From Methanobacteriota archaeon (GTDB lineage: Archaea > Methanobacteriota > Methanobacteria > Methanobacteriales > Methanobacteriaceae), in NCBI GenBank assembly GCA_023436175.1, contig JAEZKE010000075.1, positions 1-12,424 on the forward strand: a stretch of DNA of 12,424 nt. Direction: 5' to 3'. The notes under the pieces are model-generated. The model was not told the origin of the DNA, did not search any database, and was given only the letters and a program-made list of their open reading frames with translations. Position 1 is the stretch's first letter; each line of letters opens with the position of its first letter. The translations under genes were made by a program, and so were the position numbers. Of this stretch, positions 1 to 7,642 are shown one piece after another.

Positions 1-1897
<1,897 letters not shown>

Positions 1898-2061
1898 TTT
1901 TTCACCTTATAATCGTTATCTTTTAAATTACATCTTTTAGACTCTAAAAATTGCACAACTTCTATTTGCTAAAAGTTCAATATGATCATTATCTTTTTTA
2001 ATTTAATATTCATCAAATTTTATGATTCTTTTAGATTTAATAGAATATCAATTAAACCATA

Positions 2062-2195
2062 TTTATAGTCAGGTGCAAAAATTTTTAGACTATCTATTCC
2101 AATGAAATAGTGAAATATTGAATTTAATTAATTTAAAATCATTACATTGGACTTCAAATATTGTAAGTGTAATTAATTATGCTCCTGACTATAAA
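2062..2195. repeat. nested inverted repeats in the gap between the methyltransferase gene and tgtA
   Basis: The gap 1898-2201 has no gene. Its right half holds two nested inverted repeats. The outer arms are 2062-2076 (TTTATAGTCAGGTGC) and 2181-2195 (GCTCCTGACTATAAA), matching at 14 of 15 positions. The inner arms are 2098-2108 (TCCAATGAAAT) and 2141-2151 (ATTACATTGGA), matching at 10 of 11. The right outer arm ends 6 bases before the stop of the minus-strand methyltransferase gene. It could be a small non-autonomous (MITE-like) element, a structured leader or RNA upstream of tgtA, or a 3' structure of the upstream transcript. I see no flanking direct repeat that would settle it. The rest of the gap (1898-2061) is A+T-rich, with an 8-base palindrome ATGATCAT at 1982-1989 and no clear promoter. 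Confidence 0.55.
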
Positions 2196-2201
2196 ATAAA
2201 T

Positions 2202-3422
2202 TTAAGTTTTAACATTGTTTTCTTCTATTACCTTTGATAATCTCCTTATCATTTCATTTATCCTGCTGTATGAATTATCTAATTTTGGGGCCCCACATCC
2301 ACATATACATTCACTAAATTGGGGACAAATTATATAATCCGCTTCTTTTGATTTCAAATCAGTGACGCCAAGTGCATTAATATTTCTAAGAAGTCTTCTC
2401 TCAAGTCGAGGGTTGTTTACATCTTTACCTAGATATACTGGAGTTTTTACAGTCGATGCAAATTTTTTTGTTCCCCTTACAGATTTACGTTCATCTTCTC
2501 TTCTTTTTCTTATTTCATCACTGGATTCATTGAGTTTCGGATCTCTAAATGGAACTCCTGCATCACTGAGCGCTATCATTCTCTCGTCTTTATCTGAAAG
2601 TGGTTTTTCGATTATTTCCAAATCTTTAGATGCCACTGTCCCCCCACTTTTCCTTCCAAATAATGGACCTTCACCTACTTGGAGCCCTGCATGAACCATT
2701 GCAGACCTGACGGGCGATGCAGAAGTGTACGTAAGTATAATTCCATCATCTTTAAGTAAATTTTTCAAAATGAGGAAAAACTCGAGGGTATACAGTTCAG
2801 GAGATTTTAAAGGTGAAAATGGATCCAAAAATACAGCATCATACTTTTTACCAATTTCTTTAATTACATATCTGGCATCACTTAAATATATATTAATCTT
2901 GATTCTATCAGGTATTTTTTCTTTATTGAATTTAAAACCAAGAATTCCATCATCATACAATTTATTTTCCACCGCCTTTTTAATGATGCCATAAGACTTG
3001 ATGGGATCTTCTATAAAAAGTGATGATGCCAAGGTCTCTTTCGATATTTCAATCATATCAACCTCAATACCAATATCATCATCTAAAAATTCAATACATG
3101 AAGCAGCATTATAGCCCAGGCCGCTGCATACATCTAATATTTTGACTTCTTTCTTTCCTTCAAGCTTTGCAGGCTTAATAAATTTCTCCATTGATTCTGT
3201 AATTGCCCCGTGATGCGTATGCATTGTTTCAGACTTGTTATTTACATTGTTAGACTTTAATGTGTAGGATCCATCTGCTGTTTTTATAAAATATTTCTTT
3301 AAGCTATCCTTTGTTTTATTTCTTGCTTGTCTATTCCCTTTTTTTTCTTCTGCAAAACATTCTCTAACAATTTTAAGTGCATCATCAGTGGCAGTTAGTG
3401 CGTGATAATCTTTATTTTTCAT
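2202..3422 (-). CDS. MnmC2-like SAM-dependent methyltransferase, probable tRNA modification
   Basis: A 406-residue Rossmann-fold methyltransferase resembling the methyltransferase half of MnmC (COG4121 type), which makes the final methyl transfer to mnm5(s2)U at tRNA wobble position 34. Seen: HGAITES at 71-77, like the HGGLAES stretch of MnmC; SAM motif I ILDVCSGLGYNAA at 95-107; an acidic segment DMIEIS at 122-127; and DPFSPLKSPELYT at 200-212, matching the MnmC2 signature D-P/A-F-x-P-x-K-x-P-E/D. The FAD oxidase half of bacterial MnmC is absent. Residues about 275-350 are highly charged. Near the C-terminus C366, C372, C374 and C376 form C-x5-C-x-C-x-C, a likely metal or Fe-S site. The ATG has no good ribosome-binding site, so a leaderless or short-leader message is likely. 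Next to tgtA on the same strand, fitting tRNA modification. Family confident; exact substrate inferred. Confidence 0.82.
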   Translation of the reverse strand: MKNKDYHALTATDDALKIVRECFAEEKKGNRQARNKTKDSLKKYFIKTADGSYTLKSNNVNNKSETMHTHHGAITESMEKFIKPAKLEGKKEVKILDVCSGLGYNAASCIEFLDDDIGIEVDMIEISKETLASSLFIEDPIKSYGIIKKAVENKLYDDGILGFKFNKEKIPDRIKINIYLSDARYVIKEIGKKYDAVFLDPFSPLKSPELYTLEFFLILKNLLKDDGIILTYTSASPVRSAMVHAGLQVGEGPLFGRKSGGTVASKDLEIIEKPLSDKDERMIALSDAGVPFRDPKLNESSDEIRKRREDERKSVRGTKKFASTVKTPVYLGKDVNNPRLERRLLRNINALGVTDLKSKEADYIICPQFSECICGCGAPKLDNSYSRINEMIRRLSKVIEENNVKT

Positions 3423-3450
3423 GATGATATGGGTTATATTATCATTTCAT

Positions 3451-3458
3451 TAATATAT
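3451..3458 (-). promoter_or_regulatory. possible TATA box of the MnmC2-like gene
   Basis: TAATATAT lies about 33 bases upstream of the ATG at 3422. With usual archaeal spacing (start about 25 bases downstream of the box) transcription would begin a few bases before the ATG. That fits the absence of a ribosome-binding site. The region is A+T-rich, so chance TATA-like strings are common. Confidence 0.3.
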
Positions 3459-3555
3459 TGGCCATGTAAATGAATAATATTAAATTGCAGATTTACATTT
3501 TTTTAACAATTTTGTTTTATTTTGGATGTCCTACCCATTGTAAAGGTTCTTTAAA

Positions 3556-3573
3556 CTGTCAAAACTGTAAGTT
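3556..3573. repeat. partial copy of one hairpin unit outside the array
   Basis: CTGTCAAAACTGTAAGTT here nearly repeats 3961-3979, the 5' arm, loop and start of the 3' arm of an array hairpin, differing by one fewer A. The rest of the 3' arm is missing, so it cannot fold the same way. It looks like a decayed or truncated unit and may mark an older left limit of the array. The remainder of 3423-3591 shows nothing else I recognise. Confidence 0.55.
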
Positions 3574-3591
3574 AGAGAAAATGCATAGCAT

Positions 3592-4024
3592 GTGAAAATT
3601 TCAATTTTCACGGTTACGGAACGGAGTTCCTCAAACACCAAACAAGAAGTGTTTGAGTGTTCCGAAAATCTCTCAAAAATCCTCAAAAACCTATGGTTTT
3701 TGGGAGTTAGAAAAATGCGAACATTTTTCTAAAATTCGTAGAATTTTTGGAGCTCTAGAGACTCTTGAAATCTTCGATTTCGGAGCGCGAAACAGAGTTT
3801 CGCAAGCTTTGTCTCGGAGCCACGAAACTTCGTTTCGTACGGCACTCAAGCGCAAAGCGTTTGGGGCATCGAAATCGAAGATTTTAAATGCACGAAAATC
3901 TTTGATTTTCGTAAGCCTGCAGAACTTCGTTCTCAGCTGCAAAAACAATGTTTTTGCAAGCTGTCAAAAACTGTAAGTTTTTGACGCATCGAAAACAAAG
4001 TTTTCGAATGCTTCGATTTTCGAG
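3592..4024. repeat. dense array of about 17 short hairpins, mostly with 3-base loops
   Basis: Hairpins follow one another almost without gaps. Positions (arm length): 3592-3611 (8), 3618-3630 (5), 3630-3657 (9), 3682-3704 (10, one G-T), 3707-3732 (11), 3731-3747 (7), 3767-3781 (6), 3787-3803 (7), 3822-3838 (7), 3845-3865 (9, two G-T), 3871-3885 (6, one G-T), 3892-3912 (9), 3921-3933 (5), 3938-3958 (9), 3963-3985 (10), 3989-4007 (8), 4013-4023 (4). Fourteen have three-base loops and thirteen close with C-G. The 5' arm is usually A-rich (core near CGAAAAC), the 3' arm T-rich. Arm sequences differ from unit to unit, but pairing is kept. Linkers often contain GC or CATC/GATGC. Two units (3938, 3986) add a lower stem past a bulged A. 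It is locally G+C-rich (32 of 60 at 3781-3840). It lies between two divergent genes. Function unknown. Confidence 0.85.
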
Positions 4025-4160
4025 AACATTGTATTAAGTAAAATACTTTAATTTTTATTAATATAGAATTAATCAATAAATATTTGCTAAATTTCATAGA
4101 AAGAATATCCTTTGATTGGTGGGCTTACACCTAAAAAATTTGTTTAAACAGGTGGAAAAA
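4025..4160 (+). promoter_or_regulatory. promoter and leader region of the alcohol dehydrogenase gene
   Basis: A+T-rich stretch between the hairpin array and the ATG, with TATA-like strings near 4055-4064 and 4075-4085. The ribosome-binding site is AGGTGG at 4150-4155, five bases before the ATG. CACCT at 4128-4132 can pair with AGGTG at 4150-4154 and hide that site. The same CACC can instead pair with GGTG at 4118-4121. The two stems exclude each other, but each is only 4-5 bp, so a switch is speculative. Confidence 0.35.
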
Positions 4161-5228
4161 ATGAAAGGATTTGCTATGTTAAAAATAGGGGAAATAGGGT
4201 GGATAGAGAAAGATAAACCTAAATGTGGCTCAAGAGATGCTATTATCAGACCAATAGCTTTAGCACCATGCACTTCTGATGTCCATACAGTTTGGAAAGG
4301 GTCAATTGGCGAAAGACATAATATGATCCTGGGACATGAAGCTATAGGAGTAATAGACGAAATTGGGAACGATGTTAAGGATTTCAAACCAGGTGATAGA
4401 GTAATTGTACCTGCCATCACTCCAGATTGGGGTTCAGAAGCCGCACAACGTGGCTATCCCACACAAAGTGGAGGTCCTTTGGGAGGTTGGAAACATTCCA
4501 ACTATGAAGATGGCGTATTCAGCGAATACTTTCACGTTAACGAAGCAGATAACAATTTAGCTATTTTACCTGAGGGTATACCTCTGGAAGCTGCAATTAT
4601 GATTCCAGATATGATGAGTACTGGATTCATGGCTGCTGAAATGGCTAACATTGAATTTGGAGCTACAGTAGCTGTTTTAGGTATTGGGCCTGTGGGTCTA
4701 TGTGCTGTAGCTGGAGCAAAACTAAAAGGTGCAGGAAGAATATTTGCTGTAGGTACCAGACCTAAAGCAGTTGAAGTAGCCAAAAAATATGGCGTGACAG
4801 ACATAATTGACTACAAATACGGAACTGTAAAACAAATTCTCGATGCAACTGATGGAGAAGGTGCTGATGCTGTAATTGTATCGGGCGGTGGCCCCACTAT
4901 TTTAATAGATGCGCTAAATATTGCTAAACCTGGAGCAGTAATTTCTAATAATAATTACTTTAGTTCAGGAATTGGTGAAGAAGATGTTTTGCCAATTTCC
5001 CGTGTAGGTTGGGGATTTGGCATGACGTATAAAACCATTACTGGAGGTCTTTGCCCTGGAGGAAGAGTCAGAATGGAAAGATTAGCAGAAATGGTGGCTT
5101 ATGGACGTATTGACCCATCACTTATGGCCACTCATGTTTTCAAAGGCTTCGATAAAATAGAAAAGGCTTTCCTCCTAATGAAAGAGAAACCTAAAGACCT
5201 AATCAAACCAGTAGTGCTCTTAGAATAA
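4161..5228 (+). CDS. NADP-dependent secondary-alcohol (isopropanol) dehydrogenase, zinc type
   Basis: A 355-residue medium-chain zinc dehydrogenase that follows Thermoanaerobacter brockii / Clostridium beijerinckii secondary-alcohol dehydrogenase (about 352 residues) nearly along its whole length. It interconverts secondary alcohols and ketones with NADP(H). Catalytic zinc residues fall at the family positions: C37 (with S39 and H42), H59, E60 and D150. The Rossmann motif GIGPVG spans 174-179. G198-T199-R200 and Y218 match the NADP 2'-phosphate pocket, with Thr for the usual Ser199. The chosen ATG follows AGGTGG by five bases and gives the family N-terminus MKGFAML; an earlier in-frame TTG at 4116 would add 15 residues unlike the family and is rejected. 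Some methanogens use 2-propanol as electron donor through such an enzyme; this is distinct from the F420-dependent alcohol dehydrogenase. It has no operon partner: the next gene is 331 bases on. Confidence 0.95.
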   Translation: MKGFAMLKIGEIGWIEKDKPKCGSRDAIIRPIALAPCTSDVHTVWKGSIGERHNMILGHEAIGVIDEIGNDVKDFKPGDRVIVPAITPDWGSEAAQRGYPTQSGGPLGGWKHSNYEDGVFSEYFHVNEADNNLAILPEGIPLEAAIMIPDMMSTGFMAAEMANIEFGATVAVLGIGPVGLCAVAGAKLKGAGRIFAVGTRPKAVEVAKKYGVTDIIDYKYGTVKQILDATDGEGADAVIVSGGGPTILIDALNIAKPGAVISNNNYFSSGIGEEDVLPISRVGWGFGMTYKTITGGLCPGGRVRMERLAEMVAYGRIDPSLMATHVFKGFDKIEKAFLLMKEKPKDLIKPVVLLE

Positions 5229-5334
5229 AGTATATAAAACTTCAAATTTCTCAATTTTAACATGTTCATACTAACTACATAAGTTTAGCTATCAGTATCA
5301 ACCTAATTTCCAAAAACATACGAAGATATGAGGC

Positions 5335-5358
5335 TTTTAAAAAAACTGCTTTTTAAGG
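5335..5358. terminator. weak A/T stem-loop downstream of the alcohol dehydrogenase gene
   Basis: TTAAAAA (5337-5343) and TTTTTAA (5350-5356) pair around a six-base loop, with two further G-T pairs outside. It sits about 110 bases past the stop codon. The gap 5229-5449 otherwise shows only A+T-rich sequence with short T-runs, which in archaea may be enough to end transcription. I see no open frame of note there. Confidence 0.25.
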
Positions 5359-5449
5359 TTTAAAAAAATATTTGTAGATTTAAAGATCAAGCAAAAAATT
5401 TCTTAACATCTGTTTTAACCAGATTTTTGAAAAAAAATTTAAAGGAGCA

Positions 5450-5483
5450 TTATATAAACTAAGTTACAGTTAAATGATAACTG
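5450..5483 (+). promoter_or_regulatory. TATA box and overlapping palindromic operator candidate for the flavoprotein gene
   Basis: TTATATAA (5450-5457), preceded by purine-rich AAAGGAGCA as a possible BRE, is the best promoter in the window. A perfect 6+6 inverted repeat follows: CAGTTA (5467-5472) and TAACTG (5478-5483), five bases apart. With standard archaeal spacing the transcription start falls near 5478-5482, inside or at the edge of the palindrome. Archaeal repressors commonly bind at such a site. The leader would be about 80 bases. Which regulator binds, if any, is unknown. Confidence 0.5.
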
Positions 5484-5509
5484 GAATTAGAAAAAACTTT
5501 AATTTAACG

Positions 5510-5526
5510 ACATGTTTAGTACATGT
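5510..5526. promoter_or_regulatory. second short palindrome in the flavoprotein leader
   Basis: ACATGT occurs twice, at 5510-5515 and 5521-5526, five bases apart. Each copy is itself palindromic, so the site is both a direct and an inverted repeat. The five-base spacing equals that of the upstream palindrome, but the half-site differs. It could be a second operator or a small stem in the leader RNA. Confidence 0.3.
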
Positions 5527-5559
5527 TTTTATATCAAACAAAATACATTGGTGATTAAT

Positions 5560-6150
5560 ATGGTAAAAATTATTGGAATCATAGGAAGCCCACGAAAAAA
5601 TGGGAACACCTCCTACTTGGTTGAAAAAGCATTAGAATCTGCAAAAGAATCAGGAGCTGATGTTGAAAGTTTATATTTGGGTAATATGAAAATGGAACCA
5701 TGTAATGCATGTGATATATGTAAATTAACTGGTGAATGCCCAAAAGATGATGATGTAAATGGGATTCTTTCAAAACTTCAGGAAGCACATGGAATAATCA
5801 TTGGAAGTCCAGTTTACTTTGGAAACGTTACTTCGCAACTTAAAATATTAATAGATAGATCAAGACCATTAAGAGCTGATTTCAAGCTTAAAAATAAAGT
5901 TAGCGGTGCAATAACTGTTGGAGCATCCAGAAATGGAGGACAAGAAACTGCTTGTTCAGCTATACATAACTTCCTGCTTATTCAAGACGCAATAATTGTA
6001 GGAGACGGAGCACCTTTTGCACATTATGGAGGGGCTGGAGCTGCTGGAGCTGCAGGCGATGCTCAAAATGATGAATATGGAATCGAAACATCAAAAAATT
6101 TAGGTAAAAGAATAACTGAACTTGCAAAAAAAATTAACAGTATTGATTAA
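5560..6150 (+). CDS. iron-sulfur flavoprotein (Isf family, NADPH-dependent FMN reductase fold)
   Basis: A 196-residue flavodoxin-like protein. An FMN phosphate-binding loop GSPRKNGNTS lies at 9-18, and GSPVYFGNVTSQLK is a second flavin-contact stretch. Between them C48, C51, C54 and C60 form the compact C-x2-C-x2-C-x5-C motif that binds a 4Fe-4S cluster in Methanosarcina thermophila Isf (about 191 residues, cysteines at near-identical positions). Isf takes electrons from ferredoxin and has been linked to reduction of O2 and H2O2 in these anaerobes; the same role here is inferred. A Gly/Ala-rich segment (GGAGAAGAAGDA) lies near the C-terminus. The chosen ATG follows GGTGAT by four bases. An upstream in-frame ATG at 5512 would add 16 residues and overlap the ACATGT repeat, and is rejected. 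It appears to be a single-gene transcript with its own promoter. Confidence 0.9.
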   Translation: MVKIIGIIGSPRKNGNTSYLVEKALESAKESGADVESLYLGNMKMEPCNACDICKLTGECPKDDDVNGILSKLQEAHGIIIGSPVYFGNVTSQLKILIDRSRPLRADFKLKNKVSGAITVGASRNGGQETACSAIHNFLLIQDAIIVGDGAPFAHYGGAGAAGAAGDAQNDEYGIETSKNLGKRITELAKKINSID

Positions 6151-6190
6151 ATATTGTATAAGTTAATGAACTGTTCAATTTTATTACCAA

Positions 6191-6198
6191 TTTTTTTT
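6191..6198 (+). terminator. T-tract terminator candidate after the flavoprotein gene
   Basis: A run of eight T lies about 40 bases after the stop codon. Oligo-U tracts without a strong stem are typical archaeal intrinsic terminators. A 14-base palindrome ATTTTTTAAAAAAT follows at 6213-6226 and may assist. Confidence 0.4.
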
Positions 6199-6224
6199 AA
6201 ATAGATCAGAAAATTTTTTAAAAA

Positions 6225-6246
6225 ATGTAAAATGTTTCATTTACAT
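6225..6246. repeat. isolated triloop hairpin with a bulged A
   Basis: ATGTAAAATG (6225-6234) pairs with CATTTACAT (6238-6246) around loop TTT with one extra A bulged out. It resembles the triloop hairpins of the 3592-4024 array but stands alone. It lies about 40 bases upstream of the TATA candidate at 6288, so an operator or a terminator aid are both possible. Confidence 0.35.
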
Positions 6247-6287
6247 TAACCACTCATTTTATTTATTAGTGCATATAATATTATTTT

Positions 6288-6295
6288 ATTATATA
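6288..6295 (+). promoter_or_regulatory. TATA box candidate for the GT2-DUF2304 pair
   Basis: TTATATAC-like sequence within TTATTATATACTTATG. Expected transcription start is near 6315-6320, leaving a leader of about 30 bases that contains GGAG at 6337-6340, eight bases before the ATG. Confidence 0.4.
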
Positions 6296-6348
6296 CTTAT
6301 GAACAACAACAGACCTTAAATACAATATTTTTCATTGGAGAAAACTGC

Positions 6349-7125
6349 ATGACATTGAATGAGCTTCAGGTAAAAGATTCCCATATATCTTCAAATAAAA
6401 ATTCTGAAGAGAATACAAATCAAATTTCAAAAGAATCCACTACTGCTCCCAATAATTCGAATATATATGTAGTTATACCTGCTTATAATGAAAGCAGGAC
6501 TATAAAAAAAGTTATAGAAGATCTTAAACAAAAAAATTTGAATATTGTCATTATAGATGATGGATCTCATGATAAAACATATAAAATAGCAGAAAGCTCC
6601 ATTTATAACCACGGGTCTGTTTATAGACATGTAATAAATAGGGGCTTGGGCGCAGCACTTGAAACTGGAATTAAAGCGGCGCTTGCCAAAAATGCAGATA
6701 TAATAGTGACATTCGATGCAGATGGGCAGCATGACCCAGATGATATAATTCCAGTGTGTAAACCAATTATGGAAAAGAGGGCAGATGTTGTAATAGGAAC
6801 AAGAAACTTTAATGAAATGCCTGTTTCCAAAAAATTTGGAAATACTGTTATGAACATGATAACAAGTATTTTTTATGGGATCCATGTAAATGATTCCCAG
6901 TCCGGGCTGCGAGCTTTCAACAGAAAAGCTGCAAAAGTTTTAGATATAAATTCAAGAGGTTATGGAGTATCTTCTGAAATAATAGGTGAAATTAAAAAAT
7001 ATGATTTAAAAGTGGAAGAAGTTGAGATTAAAACAATTTATACTGATTATTCTATGTCAAAAGGTACAAATTTAATGGTAGGTCTCAAAATACTTGCTAA
7101 ATTAATAATAAACATTCTAAAATAA
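6349..7125 (+). CDS. GT2 glycosyltransferase, dolichyl-phosphate mannosyltransferase-like
   Basis: A 258-residue family 2 glycosyltransferase with a GT-A fold, of the DPM1 / polyprenyl-phosphate sugar synthase type. It probably transfers a sugar from a nucleotide donor to a lipid phosphate at the inner face of the membrane. Seen: PAYNE at 44-48, IIDDGS at 68-73, the metal-binding FDADGQHDPDD at 122-132, and the later DSQSGLRAFNRKA acceptor-region motif typical of this subfamily. There is no C-terminal membrane domain. The first ~38 residues are Ser/Asn/Thr-rich and probably disordered, longer than in most relatives; GGAG before the ATG supports this start. The DUF2304 gene begins 37 bases after its stop, a pairing common for this type of transferase. 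Sugar and acceptor cannot be read from sequence. Confidence 0.9.
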   Translation: MTLNELQVKDSHISSNKNSEENTNQISKESTTAPNNSNIYVVIPAYNESRTIKKVIEDLKQKNLNIVIIDDGSHDKTYKIAESSIYNHGSVYRHVINRGLGAALETGIKAALAKNADIIVTFDADGQHDPDDIIPVCKPIMEKRADVVIGTRNFNEMPVSKKFGNTVMNMITSIFYGIHVNDSQSGLRAFNRKAAKVLDINSRGYGVSSEIIGEIKKYDLKVEEVEIKTIYTDYSMSKGTNLMVGLKILAKLIINILK

Positions 7126-7162
7126 AATATAAAGTTCAAATAATGTCACGGGCGGTGCACAA

Positions 7163-7561
7163 ATGATATATCAAGATATAGGTGCTCTTATAGGAATAAT
7201 TGCCATAATTATTGCAATTTTAAGGCTTAAAAATGGTAAAATGTCTGTAGGAATGGCTTCACTCTGGATTATAATCTGGCTAATTGTTATATGGGTCTCT
7301 ATTTTTCCTGACTCAACAAATATATTTGCTAATTTAACTGGAATAGGTAGAGGATTAGATTTAGTGCTAATATTAGGGCTTATTGTAGGTTACTACCTTA
7401 TATTTAAGATGTACGGCATGATAGAAAATATGGATAAAGAAATAACCTTACTTGTAAGAGAAATTGCACTTCAAAGAGCTGATTTAAAAGAAAAAATAGA
7501 TGATGAATACTCAGTTGATTCAAGTTCTCCAAATAAAGAAAATAGAACCAAATCAAAATGA
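7163..7561 (+). CDS. DUF2304 family small membrane protein
   Basis: A 132-residue membrane protein with three predicted transmembrane helices at about 6-22, 31-49 and 65-83. A charged, probably coiled C-terminal tail (86-115) and a polar end follow. The GIGRGLDLVL motif before the third helix and the following ITLLVREIALQRA stretch are typical of DUF2304 proteins. These are often encoded directly after DPM1-like GT2 enzymes; a role as membrane partner or regulator of that enzyme is inferred from this pairing, and no biochemical function is known to me. Start: ATG with GGCGGTG five bases upstream. It is very likely co-transcribed with the preceding gene. Confidence 0.85.
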   Translation: MIYQDIGALIGIIAIIIAILRLKNGKMSVGMASLWIIIWLIVIWVSIFPDSTNIFANLTGIGRGLDLVLILGLIVGYYLIFKMYGMIENMDKEITLLVREIALQRADLKEKIDDEYSVDSSSPNKENRTKSK

Positions 7562-7600
7562 AACCATTTATTTTTAAAACCACTACTTAATTAATTCTAT

Positions 7601-7610
7601 TTTAATATAT
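7601..7610 (+). promoter_or_regulatory. weak TATA candidate for the GT4 gene
   Basis: TTTAATATAT lies about 35 bases before the ATG at 7643. It would give a very short leader, consistent with the poor ribosome-binding site (only AGAGAG-like bases upstream). Read-through from the DUF2304 gene, 81 bases away, is the alternative. Confidence 0.3.
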
Positions 7611-7642
7611 GATTAAAAGTAAATTGACTTAGAGAGAATATT

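Noticed and set aside
1898..2201. preQ1-type riboswitch or snoRNA-like gene before tgtA
   Set aside because: I could not identify a preQ1 aptamer core or C/D box pair; the only clear structure is the nested inverted repeats already listed.
3653..3976. Open frames on both strands inside the hairpin array (3653-3976 plus, 3691-3948 minus)
   Set aside because: Both follow from palindromic sequence with few stops. Neither has a ribosome-binding site, the translations are repetitive and match no family I know, and they overlap each other on opposite strands.
3592..4024. CRISPR array or integron attC sites
   Set aside because: There is no fixed-length repeat alternating with spacers, and no cas gene or integrase. 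Units differ in sequence and length, and are hairpins without attC-like conserved ends.
4116..4160. Upstream TTG start for the alcohol dehydrogenase
   Set aside because: It would add 15 residues absent from the family and place the clear AGGTGG ribosome-binding site inside the coding region.
5512..5559. Upstream ATG start for the iron-sulfur flavoprotein
   Set aside because: No ribosome-binding site precedes it, while GGTGAT is well placed before the ATG at 5560, and the shorter protein matches the family N-terminus and cysteine positions.
6427..6885. Minus-strand frames inside the DPM1-like gene
   Set aside because: They lie wholly within a strongly supported gene and their translations are cysteine/aromatic-rich antisense products without recognisable motifs.
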